Shown: in pieces, positions 52,301-59,060 of the stretch | Layout: the number at the start of each line of letters is the position of its first letter | Numbering within the stretch: the first letter of the stretch is position 1 | Assembly: GCA_003435055.1 (NCBI GenBank) | Contig: QUMM01000003.1 | Location: forward strand, 144,321 to 208,320 | Length of the DNA: 64,000 nt | Source: Lachnospiraceae bacterium OF09-6 | Lineage (GTDB): Bacteria; Bacillota; Clostridia; Lachnospirales; Lachnospiraceae | Direction of reading: 5' to 3' | Position numbers and translations under genes: made by a program | Notes under the pieces: generated by a model | The model's input: only the letters and a program-made list of their open reading frames with translations | What the model was told of the DNA's origin: nothing | Databases searched by the model: none

Positions 52301-54681
52301 GACGCATGGATACTTGCTCCAAAATCTCTCAGTGTACCGGAGAAATCTGCACCTACTTCATACTCACCTGCTTCATCACCACGCAGAATCCAGTGTGCAG
52401 ATGCACTCTTTCCACCCTGAATTGTTCCCATGGAAACTTCAGGACTGGCAGTTGTATAATTGGAATCCATTAACGTCAGTCCGGAAGGTACCTTTAAGGT
52501 TGCCTTACAGTTATCTACATAGAATGCAGAATCTGCCTGATTCAAAACCGTGAGTTCCACATCAAAGAAGTCCTTCAGCCAGCTTCCTTCTCCAGGGATT
52601 TCCAGCACGGCAATCATCGGCTCTTTGATCGTCATCTGACTGCCATCACCACCAGAACCGCCACTGCCTCCGCCGGAATAATTCCAGTAACCATCGAAAT
52701 CCGGAATAGGAATCGGCACCGGTTTGATAATCCGGTCATCTACTTTATATTCTTCATCTTCCCAATGCCACTGGCCACCACTATAGGTACCTTCCACCGG
52801 GATTTCTTCTCCTTTGTAATACAGCGTCGTTTTAAACTTGAAGACATTCTGATTGGCTTCCTCGTCCAGCTTGATTCCAGCTGCCTTGATTTCCTCCAGC
52901 GTCATACGTCTCACCGTCAGATCACCAACAATCATATCTTTTTTCACCAGAGTAAGAGCAACCTCTGTTGTCTGCTTTTCCGTAATCTGCACTTCCTTTT
53001 TAACCGGAAGATAGCCGTCCTTATATGCTCCAATTGGATACATGCCTTTCGTTGCCGTAAGTTCTGCATAGCCATCACTGTTGGTATTGATCATTCTCAT
53101 CTGTTCTGAGCCAAGATCAAAGTAGACTCCGGCGTCCGGTACTGCCGCTCCATTTTCATCATGTACTCTGACACGCACGAATCCTGTACTGTCTTTGTCG
53201 TAAATCGTTACATTCATCTGTACAGTTGCCGTATTTTCAGCTGCATCTGCAACCGTAAGTGTTACCTCAAAGGTTCCGGCCGTCTCATAAGTGTGAACCG
53301 CTTCCATCGTGTCTGCCGTAGATCCATCACCAAAATCCCACTTGTAGGAAACGATTCCTGTATCGTCATAAGATGACGCTGCGGAAAATGTCATTTCTAC
53401 GCCAAGTTCGCCTCTGGAATTAGCTGATATATAGGCATATGGATCTGTCGTATCCACCACCTGAATCAATGGTGCTGTAATCATCACTTCGTTACTGTCC
53501 GCAGAGTTGCCATATTTGTCTATAGATCTGACAAAGTAAATATAACCTGTCAGAGACTGTACCGTCGTATCTTCAAATGTATACTGTTCCTTATCTTCCG
53601 CCGACTTCTGTAATACACAGATGCTGTTATCCTTTGTCTCACCGGCAGATCTTCGATACAGATAGAACCCGGCCAGATCCTCTTCCTGTCCGCTTGTCCA
53701 AGTCAGTTCGATAGCGCTCTGGTCTTCTTTTACTGTTGCTGTCAGATCAGATGTTTCTGGTGCCACATCATCGATGGTATAGGTTCTGGTTACTTCTTCA
53801 CTGATATTTCCAGACACATCCACGCATACAGCCTTCAGATAAAACTGTTTCTCTGCTCCCAGGTTGATCTTGTCCCAGTCAACATTGATCGGATATACTC
53901 CATTTTGTGCATTTACGCTGATATCAGAAATCGTCTGCCAGTTTGCCCCGTCGGTACTGTAAGATGCCCGCAGGACTTCTACCTCATTATTGTCTTCCAC
54001 TAATGCCCTGATCTGGCTCCTGATCCCAATCCTGCCACTTGCCGGTGCAATACTGTGAATCACCGGTTTCTCAGTATCTGCCGGAATGGTGACTTCTAAA
54101 GATTCACTGTCTTCACTGATATTGCCTGCCAGGTCAGTCACACGAATGCGATATGCATATCTCTGACTGAATTCTACATTTCGATCCACATAACTTAACG
54201 CAGTGTAATCCGAAACAAGGATTTCTTCTTTTCCGGTATCCAGACTGGTTCGTACCACCTGATATCCGGCAAGATCTTCTTCCTCGCCACGTTTCCAGGA
54301 TAGCATTACTTTTTTGCCTTTTGGTTCTGCCGCTTTCAGTCCCTGCGGTGCTGCCGGAGCAGTGCGGTCTATCACATATTCCACAAAAGGTGCTGTCTGC
54401 GTACTGTTTCCCTCATTGCCATACAAGTCTGTCGGAATGGCACGTACAAAAACAGATCCTTCTTCTAACGTATCCGTGTCCAGTGTATAGGATACTACGA
54501 TTGTGGTTCCACTCTTCTGCACTTCCAGACTGGCAAGCTCTGTCCATGCTGACTTATCCCTGGAAGTTTGAATCAACAGCGCATCGACTCCTGTATCATC
54601 TGATACCGTAAACTGCATCGAAATTGTGCCTTTACATCTCATTGCTTCCGGCGAAATATCAGAGATCACCGGTGCTGTCAT
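43327..54681 (-). CDS. Giant exported protein, segment 5: FN3/PKD, propeller, Cys/His repeats, Big_2 end
   Basis: A 3784-codon frame. Residues 1-410 are alternating Ig-like and FN3 domains (DLAGYQVVRTS, DLAGFYLYRRS). 410-495 is PKD (YKWDFGDGSTAD, VHTYETAGTFEVTLTV), and 500-580 CNA-B-like. About 1620-1990 is a propeller-like region with SQDGVRWTEP-type turns, then two CARDB-like domains. About 2170-2950 and 3190-3610 hold 29 repeats of H-x(9-17)-(T/S)-C-x(8)-C-x2-4-C; copies 10, 19 and 29 lack the first Cys. The end has two Big_2-like domains (SANKKIATVDNKGNVKGVKAG; TSNKKIATISRKGVITAKKAG). The apparent start is only the point after the frameshift. Confidence 0.9.
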   Translation of the reverse strand: MTAPVISDISPEAMRCKGTISMQFTVSDDTGVDALLIQTSRDKSAWTELASLEVQKSGTTIVVSYTLDTDTLEEGSVFVRAIPTDLYGNEGNSTQTAPFVEYVIDRTAPAAPQGLKAAEPKGKKVMLSWKRGEEEDLAGYQVVRTSLDTGKEEILVSDYTALSYVDRNVEFSQRYAYRIRVTDLAGNISEDSESLEVTIPADTEKPVIHSIAPASGRIGIRSQIRALVEDNNEVEVLRASYSTDGANWQTISDISVNAQNGVYPINVDWDKINLGAEKQFYLKAVCVDVSGNISEEVTRTYTIDDVAPETSDLTATVKEDQSAIELTWTSGQEEDLAGFYLYRRSAGETKDNSICVLQKSAEDKEQYTFEDTTVQSLTGYIYFVRSIDKYGNSADSNEVMITAPLIQVVDTTDPYAYISANSRGELGVEMTFSAASSYDDTGIVSYKWDFGDGSTADTMEAVHTYETAGTFEVTLTVADAAENTATVQMNVTIYDKDSTGFVRVRVHDENGAAVPDAGVYFDLGSEQMRMINTNSDGYAELTATKGMYPIGAYKDGYLPVKKEVQITEKQTTEVALTLVKKDMIVGDLTVRRMTLEEIKAAGIKLDEEANQNVFKFKTTLYYKGEEIPVEGTYSGGQWHWEDEEYKVDDRIIKPVPIPIPDFDGYWNYSGGGSGGSGGDGSQMTIKEPMIAVLEIPGEGSWLKDFFDVELTVLNQADSAFYVDNCKATLKVPSGLTLMDSNYTTASPEVSMGTIQGGKSASAHWILRGDEAGEYEVGADFSGTLRDFGASIHASFKVKEPFKVRGGENIWVDIITESAILNYTDGAIRVGIRNEDENPVYCPNLKLDKVQLVKSWKASGPSTVNTSREVLETGEELWYDYIIDRDDWEELIGAEDTTFYLVNQITEQLSGVDVNFTMKTVEPLTISPDKIEVYEYDSETGEVGEEVKLLDLQKNGVFKAEIPDLMIKTYRQDEYGKDVPTSMEVTIRDGYLMRDDKPGNSHVKKVTTDENGTCIVKGYEITDWLPGISDGAADGNTKTNYKAYDIGFYSSRARKIVSVVVRGKTATTGNLTVCVQVEKEDGGYANISGATVTVGNTSAVTGKEGKVDIFGKAVPTGKNTIRITAEGYYPLEDIVTVGEQTEKTYYLYKDDGLGHSFIKNLSCSLSSNSLGNITIIPKGTASGKVTFTLDKEIVDGEEFQNYTYRISNKDKVVKEGEFTSNTFLLDMNDMDAGEKLYFGMKVKTADGQIYQVPYQDAHFLVIERPNFLNSFTYDLNQATDGKEWSLKGSDVVKVLFSKKGKDTKVNIGSGTKDSSDDEKEDTLLKLLHQYDFEVENEKEFPVTASYDTSGKVTIAYALKQGKAKKQSGFYAISNDKDGKPERTSLSGDIKIQLTFTYNTIKNVWDVAVDIILEGNVSVPLAKGEWKLAYAEVGFEGNGELDLQLCKTEVGDQFLEELSDSFALKSGTIEGKVKGSAGGMVGMKELASLGAYFKVGLKMGFMPYMKMLSTVEVGWESHLLCFQNGGAWLNENYELFADSGTTSHELSDQEYSVLSDEAAILAVAEAAQENAGGYVLDSAPADSQWIGKTEETEGKPGILAQGVYYDVQPQVVPLADGTTLMVFVNYTEDKDNPVGIYYTRKVDGSWTTPKRISTDGTIEMSPKLTKTENGASLIWTKLKERLGDMSGTYTEEQIADALYDKMTVCQAYYDPATDAWTTQEIASNGKLVSKPVWAGNGESGLSVWVENAAGAETATVEKPDTLHFVYRKGEVVSGQGEIQVPGYLISELALEEADGSYLLTANIRNHQGGKEIFYSAYDGNRWKKAETISSSDTVYDPKYIKGKLYYISDRKILCAANGKIQQIVCSDSLEDVESFTATAYGEKGIMLAWSESKYDGSIYMAVSQDGVRWTEPFEAVEQAGLCAAPQIVVENGMILLVYQQAITENGVRYELKSKSIPLGTDLKLMESSTDGVLYAGAEMRTDFKAANVGTGAVTGVKAVISEKEDGSAPIAEATVKNGLNGTIIWKVPEAYNGNTYYLVVLPADSALEDVNMEDNATDIGGQMRDVAITYGSYMGTTAEGAKLLIGLENRGIVSSGGMGLKAENLESKELLYEGALPDLAGGDERDVSFLVDKNLSDVSILVTITCDAEETDEQNNTEVIRINDIVDLDETIQAHTHTWDDGEVVTEPTCTTTGEKQYHCTMEGCTETRSEVLPAGHKLNRTEAKAATCTETGNQEYWTCERCKLVFADADAQKETTLKQRMIPATGHKFGDWKEVKAATCEQPGSMRRSCQNEGCDMSETAEVPSLGHNYVTERKEATCEDSGYGQERCSNCNEIRTGSYKSIPALEHDYGEWVTVKQATCTTSGEMTQTCKRCGYVFLSIVNMTGHQYEEDSREATCTEDGYTRQKCKRCGAVEDYEVIKALGHDLREKIYTQEADCTTNGRYIQICNRCKGTISGQKPMLGHEYKPDRKEATCTENGYIQQKCIRCDAVKDYTLIAASGHTFGEWNTITPSTCKKKGIAERTCSNTGCSEKETKELDLTDHSWESRMIKAATATEEGVQALICKVCGEEKKNSRTAIPMTAHQMGEWKTVTEADCTTDGLQQRTCTYQNCTICKDGNRYTETKVMPARGHDLTNVEWTVDEPASCTREGSRSKICTRCKAKALTEVIPMTAHDYVEQKTAPTCTTAGHSQLICTICHQVKADSFTSIPAIGHIFGLDEGYWDYIVEPTCVDQGLIRYRCQNAGCQAKRISVLPTVSHTWNSEPTVEKEATCEAEGMQDIRCQNCSAVKPGSTQTIARTDHVWKATKTIDQEATCTIDGQKSTHCSACGAIKENSVESIPATGHSYGEATVIREASCTENGIQERRCEKCGTVETTETEKTGHRMDLTVTQAATCEEDGLLTYECKSCGRKQFKVQSALEHDWSKDTITIDSTLDENGEEFRTCYRCGGIDIIRVIPSKRQAGYLDFIGGYGEYGPDYGPDGTDFEDVLGVMGHVDEELVTSEQIAGVERNMPITVDAPQITGNMCDDATVVGGTLALVSVTETQTEEKMQPMLMMDQTADMNSLADRVEEDTKSAKNEISINAGEIESEEIAGIVKKYQDLSIALKVLQPNGELKEYTSVESPVVFTLKLADLFTQTDYKLVRVSATTRATEEVAFKRNVDGAITFTTRNFTGLRIVQGECIDGKHDIQGAKENTISATCTEPGKVTANCKVCGKEVQVRTLESLGHDYTVKGETTPATCTANGSQTYSCSHNGCTETRQETIPATGHKYKWVAVPGETATCKKAGKEQQVCEICKVTGTARSVEALGHEYSEWTVTKQATCKEDGEKARSCKHAGCTEKETRTIPKTNEHTFVKDGSVEPESVNCFQVEQQKCSVCGITKKMTTGEPSHDWGGEQTKTATCMEKGMVFKICKNCEETQVVKVLDIAEHRLAKTEARKATCLENGNQVYWTCEACGKVFADESAQTETTLEKLVIPAIGHTLTATQAKAASCTTAGNHAYWTCTTCHQIFADVAAAQPTTPEAMNIPAAGHRLNQTHARAATCVSEGTRGYWTCGTCGKVFADQAGNIETTVANQVLEKVAHAMGGYVETVHPTALAAGVKTRTCSVCGYAENAEVAKLISNVKLTTSKLPLQIKQKVALSKIVTNMAQGDSIASATSANKKIATVDNKGNVKGVKAGKVKITLNFASGTSRTVTITVQKKKVATSKITVSERNVTLKVKGKRTLMALISPITSKDKVTYKTSNKKIATISRKGVITAKKAGKAVITVKAGKKTVKVKVKVMK

Positions 54682-54749
54682 ATCCTTTGTTGTAGATGCC
54701 TCGATCGGATCCGACTCGGTTCCCCGGTTTCCATATACATCGTAAGCTA

Positions 54750-56324
54750 CTACGCGATATGTAACTTTTGTTTCCGGAGAAAGGCCGGAAATATTAACTC
54801 CAAGAGTACTGTCTGCTCTCTGTATTGCGGTCCAGCTCCATCTTCCTGCTGCTGTTCTATCTGGAAATAGCCAAAATCCTCATCTGGCACATCAGCCCAT
54901 GATAAGGTAATGTTCGTAGAAGTAGCAGAATATGCCAGTCCGGTCACTTTTTCCGGTCCCTGGTTATCAATGGTATACTCATATACAGCTGTGCTGTAAG
55001 CACTATTTCCATAGATATCTTCCGCCAGGAATCGTACCTTAATCACTGCTTCCTTCCAGATGGTTGTATCCAGTGAAAATGTTCCTGCATTTCCTGCAAT
55101 CACCTGATCCAGAGTTTCCCAGTTTAATTCCTCTTCACTGACTGCCCATTCCATTTTAATGGATTTCACTGCCGTATCATCACTGGCAGCTACTGCAAAT
55201 TCTTTCACACCATTTAATACACTGTGATTTTCCGGCGAAACACGCTCAATCTCCGGTACCGCACTATCTGGTATATAACTGATATCATCTTGTTCAATTA
55301 CAAAACTATGCTTTTCTTCATTTCCAGAGTTGCTCCAGAGTCCATCTGCATGTTCCAGCAGATAGATTCCTTCTCCATTCGGCACCTCAGCAAATCCGGA
55401 ATAAGAAAATTCCTCTCTGGTTATCCATTTCCACTGACTGCCGTCTCGGAATCCGCCAATCCAGCAATCCGTAACAGCGGCTTCCTCCATAAGCTGTCTG
55501 ATATAGGTACTTTCTGCCGCAGTCGTAACGGTTGCCAGATGTCCACCGGATTCCTGCGCTTTTGCAACGGCCTCTGTCCAGGTAATCGCTTCCGAAACTA
55601 TTGTGTAAGTATGGCCTTTCTTTGGAAGGATCTTTGTGCTGTTTTCCTGTACTGCTTCACAATTTTTGCAGACAATCGCTGTCGTTCCTTCTTTATCTTC
55701 CGTTGGCTCTTCCAGTACTTTTTCTTCCCACTGATGTCCTATAGCAGGAAGAATCTGATCCTCTGCCGTTGTTTCCGTATTGCCAGCTTCATCTGAAAAA
55801 ATCTTGCCACACCGATTACAGATCCAATAAGCGTTATGACCATCCTCCATACAGGTAGGTGTTACCTCTTCTATCTTCGTCATATCATGACCGAGAGCTG
55901 CTGTCACCTGATTCTTGGCAGTCGTCTCTGTGCTTCCGGTTACATCTGTATAACTCTTGCCACACCGATTACAGGTCCAATACGGATCCAGGCCTGGCTC
56001 CGTACAGGTTGCCCCATACCCTTCCGTCTCCGTCATATCATGTCCAAGTACCGGAAGTTCTTCTGTCTCTGTATACCTTGTCCCATCTTTACAATATACA
56101 CAGTATTCATTGATGCAGCTCCTGCTTTTTTCTCCTGCTTCTGTACAGGTTGCTTCTGCCGTAACACTCCATTCACCCATCTTGTGGCCGGTCATTGGAA
56201 TCGGCTTACGACTTCCTTCTTTTTCCTCCTTACATCTGGAACAAATCTCTGCCTGCATACCATCTTCGGTATCTGTAGCTGCCTGCAGCACTACAGTTTC
56301 CCAGTCATGCCCCCAATGGTTCAC
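54750..56324 (-). CDS. Giant exported protein, segment 4: Cys/His repeats and C-type-lectin-like domain
   Basis: A 524-codon frame. It begins in a Cys/His repeat (GHDWETVVLQAATDTEDG) and has four more. A C-type-lectin-like domain follows (SEAITWTEAVAKAQESGGHL, CWIGGFRDGSQWKWI, then W-S-N-S-G-N-E), which could bind glycan or protein. Ig-like and FN3 domains come next. The last 27 codons are out of phase: after QEDGA the neighbouring frame gives SWTAIQRADSTLGVNISG and runs into segment 5. One missing base near 54837 explains it. Confidence 0.85.
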   Translation of the reverse strand: MNHWGHDWETVVLQAATDTEDGMQAEICSRCKEEKEGSRKPIPMTGHKMGEWSVTAEATCTEAGEKSRSCINEYCVYCKDGTRYTETEELPVLGHDMTETEGYGATCTEPGLDPYWTCNRCGKSYTDVTGSTETTAKNQVTAALGHDMTKIEEVTPTCMEDGHNAYWICNRCGKIFSDEAGNTETTAEDQILPAIGHQWEEKVLEEPTEDKEGTTAIVCKNCEAVQENSTKILPKKGHTYTIVSEAITWTEAVAKAQESGGHLATVTTAAESTYIRQLMEEAAVTDCWIGGFRDGSQWKWITREEFSYSGFAEVPNGEGIYLLEHADGLWSNSGNEEKHSFVIEQDDISYIPDSAVPEIERVSPENHSVLNGVKEFAVAASDDTAVKSIKMEWAVSEEELNWETLDQVIAGNAGTFSLDTTIWKEAVIKVRFLAEDIYGNSAYSTAVYEYTIDNQGPEKVTGLAYSATSTNITLSWADVPDEDFGYFQIEQQQEDGAGPQYREQTVLLELIFPAFLRKQKLHIA

Positions 56325-56826
56325 GTATGATCATATCCATGGTTGTCGGTATAAAAGTAGTCTCCATCAAATCAAATGCACCCTTACATAACGGGCAATA
56401 CCAGTAAGACCAATTCCCAGCCTCTGTACAGGTTGGTTCTTTTTCTTCTATCCGTTCCATCTCTCTGAAATCATGCCCAAGAGACGGAAGTACACATGCT
56501 TCTACGGTTGTTTCTACTGTCCCATCTGCATCTGCAAATACCTTTCCACAAACTTCGCAGATCCAATAGCCTTTTGTTCCATCTTCGATACAGGTTGCTT
56601 CCTTTGCCTTTGTTTCTGTCAGTTTATGTCCCAGTGCCGGAATCTCCTCATAACTTCCTTCCAGCAATTCTCCACATACACTGCACTTTTTCTGAGTATA
56701 TCCTTTTTCCTCACAGGTAGCTTCTTTTCTGTCCACTACATAATTATGAACATGTTCGCCTGGCTCTTCCGCTTTTTGTACCGTTACCGTATGATCCTCT
56801 TTCTCCTCATAGTTATGAAATGTCAC
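56305..56826 (-). CDS. Giant exported protein, segment 3: first Cys/His repeats
   Basis: A 173-codon frame containing three Cys/His repeats, e.g. HNYVVDRKEATCEEKGYTQ then KCSVCG. It reads to IIREPLG and then leaves phase in a run of five C at 56310-56314; with four, IIREPLGHDWETVVL continues straight into segment 4. Its apparent start, MTFHNYEEKED, is the continuation of segment 2 (TLEADKTYNVTFHNY). Confidence 0.82.
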   Translation of the reverse strand: MTFHNYEEKEDHTVTVQKAEEPGEHVHNYVVDRKEATCEEKGYTQKKCSVCGELLEGSYEEIPALGHKLTETKAKEATCIEDGTKGYWICEVCGKVFADADGTVETTVEACVLPSLGHDFREMERIEEKEPTCTEAGNWSYWYCPLCKGAFDLMETTFIPTTMDMIIREPLGA

Positions 56827-59060
56827 ATTATAAGTTTTATCTGCTTCCAGCGTATAATATCCATGCTGCGGAAAAAGAGCCTCTGTGTTTCACTGTCATA
56901 GACTTCAGCAAACATATTTTGCTCTGTTCCGGTTATACAAAACTGATAGCTGCCTTTTTCTGACGGTGTGAAAGAATACATTCCAAAGTTTTCTCCAGCC
57001 TTGATAACCACAGCTTTTTCCAGTTCCAGTATGCCGGTATAATCCCAGGCTTTTACCGGAAGATCCACAAAAGCACGATACTGGTTGCATTCCACTTCTA
57101 CACGAAATGTATCCGTGTTTATCCATGAACCTTCTCGCTGTAAAGACATTCCACTGTAACGTTCCTTTTCCTCATCCATCAGAAGCTCTGTACTTCCGTC
57201 TGAATAAGTTACTTCTGTTTTTAACCAACGGTAATCCAACAATCCTATCCCGGCATAAGCTGCCAGATCTTCTGGTACCTCTACAATTTTCAGACCTGCC
57301 ACATTCTTCTTTATTTTCGAAATGGAAAGCGTATAGGGAATCACAGGATCTCCTCTGTTTTCTGCCACATTAAAATAATAGGTTCTTCCTCTCTGCAGCT
57401 TTACCGTTGTCCTGTTTACATAGGTAGCATTTTCATCAAAGCTGTTCCCATTCGAAAAAGACGCATTTTCTATAAAGCTTCCAAAGTACACACCGAATCC
57501 CTGTGCTGTTGTCTGAAACACATAATTTCCTGTTTCTTCCGGAACAAACTTAAAGTAGGCAGGTGCAGATGCCTGCACTTCTTTCTCTGCAGTCACTTCT
57601 GTTGCACAGTCTTCCACAGCTCTGATTGGAAACCGGCCTTCTGTCACACCTTTTTCCTCTGTGCGCACAGACACATTCAGATCACATTCCCCGTTCGTTT
57701 CCAATTCTACTTTTTCTACTTTAATATCATAAAATCTATTTCCATAATCATCTGATTTATCCGTTACTGTTCCATTTGAATCACAAAAAAGAGGCACCAT
57801 CCCTGTTGTATCATCTGTATAAGTAACATATAGATACAATTGTCCAATGTACTGCCACATGGAATCTCCATGCACGTAATCAAGTTCCGAACAAATCTCT
57901 ACATTCTGAATGGTCTTTTTTACAGGTTCTTCGATCTCTGTGCCTGCTTTTACAATACAGAACTGATAATCTGTGGCATGTTCCGCCATCACCACATATC
58001 TTGTTCCGGCTTCTGCGTCTATGATATTTCCCAAATTGCTAAGCTGATTATCCAGATTCTCATAGAATGTAATATTCGCATAGTCTGTCCCCTGATATTT
58101 TACGGTATATGTTCCAGCTTCTTTCGGAATAAAAGTATAAAAATATCTTCCGCTTCTGCCAGTCACCTCCACATTCTGATCTGTGGTAATCTCCGTCATC
58201 GCAGCAACATCTGGTTTTACCACTTTTACTGTCGCAGAGGTAATGCTATCTTCTTTCATCACTTTTTTCAGAATCTGTGAGGAAAGACTGTTTTCATTCC
58301 AACTATCCATACCAGCACGAGATACTTCCGGAATAACTGTATAGGTTCCTGTCGGACAGATTTGATTCATATACCAGGCATTCCCCTGTGTATCCCTGAT
58401 TTTATATTGGAATCGGTTTCCATAACCGTCTTCTTCCATGTACTGTATCCATCTTCTGCTTCCGTCGGTATACGTTACATCAATTGCCAGATTCTGCCTG
58501 TTCCATGTATCCGGTCCCGAAAGCAGGTCGTCTCCATCATATATCACAGACATACTGGTCGGTAATACAGCCTTCTTTACGGACACCATCAGACTGGTCA
58601 CATCCGAATCCAGATCTGCTACTGCATAATACGTTCCGGCTGGCAGTGCCGCATATTCCGTATACGTATTTCCGTTTGCGGTTATTTCTACTTCATTTTC
58701 CTTTGTATCATATACTTTCAGATTTTCAAAAGAAACGTTTGCACTCAGCTGATAGATCCATTCATCCGCAACGGTAAACTGATAACGCATAGTATGCGTT
58801 TTATCTATATCTATCTTCTGTTCCCGGTTCTCTGTTACCACCTGCTTCGCATACTCTGCCAGCGAAACAACCTGGAACCTGCCTACTTCCACAGTCTTTT
58901 CTTCTCCATAGCGAATCTGATAAGTATAGGCACCGCTCTTTTCTAACCTATCCACCGGATCGCCTGTTTCATTTATGACTTCGCCTGTTATTTCACTTTC
59001 GTACTTTTCTCCTTTATAAAAAACGTCATGACTATCGTCTTCACAGGTGATTTTTAGCAA
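56823..59060 (-). CDS. Giant exported protein, segment 2: PPC-like beta-sandwich repeats
   Basis: A 745-codon frame of repeating beta-sandwich units. Each has a 'YSDG/YTDG' strand with Y-G-N-R/W and a PPC-like half (YFKFVPEETGNYVFQTTAQG; YYFNVAENRGDP). Such domains commonly bind polysaccharide or act as spacers; the role is not known here. The end runs out of phase after AEVYDSETQRLFF; one extra C at 56870 gives PQHGYYTLEADKTYNVTFHN and joins segment 3. The TTG at its head is not a real start. Confidence 0.82.
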   Translation of the reverse strand: MLKITCEDDSHDVFYKGEKYESEITGEVINETGDPVDRLEKSGAYTYQIRYGEEKTVEVGRFQVVSLAEYAKQVVTENREQKIDIDKTHTMRYQFTVADEWIYQLSANVSFENLKVYDTKENEVEITANGNTYTEYAALPAGTYYAVADLDSDVTSLMVSVKKAVLPTSMSVIYDGDDLLSGPDTWNRQNLAIDVTYTDGSRRWIQYMEEDGYGNRFQYKIRDTQGNAWYMNQICPTGTYTVIPEVSRAGMDSWNENSLSSQILKKVMKEDSITSATVKVVKPDVAAMTEITTDQNVEVTGRSGRYFYTFIPKEAGTYTVKYQGTDYANITFYENLDNQLSNLGNIIDAEAGTRYVVMAEHATDYQFCIVKAGTEIEEPVKKTIQNVEICSELDYVHGDSMWQYIGQLYLYVTYTDDTTGMVPLFCDSNGTVTDKSDDYGNRFYDIKVEKVELETNGECDLNVSVRTEEKGVTEGRFPIRAVEDCATEVTAEKEVQASAPAYFKFVPEETGNYVFQTTAQGFGVYFGSFIENASFSNGNSFDENATYVNRTTVKLQRGRTYYFNVAENRGDPVIPYTLSISKIKKNVAGLKIVEVPEDLAAYAGIGLLDYRWLKTEVTYSDGSTELLMDEEKERYSGMSLQREGSWINTDTFRVEVECNQYRAFVDLPVKAWDYTGILELEKAVVIKAGENFGMYSFTPSEKGSYQFCITGTEQNMFAEVYDSETQRLFFRSMDIIRWKQIKLIM

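Noticed and set aside
59054..59060. A real TTG start for a separate gene at 59060
   Set aside because: No ribosome site; the protein continues the preceding frame if one base is missing, and the total length then closes in frame.
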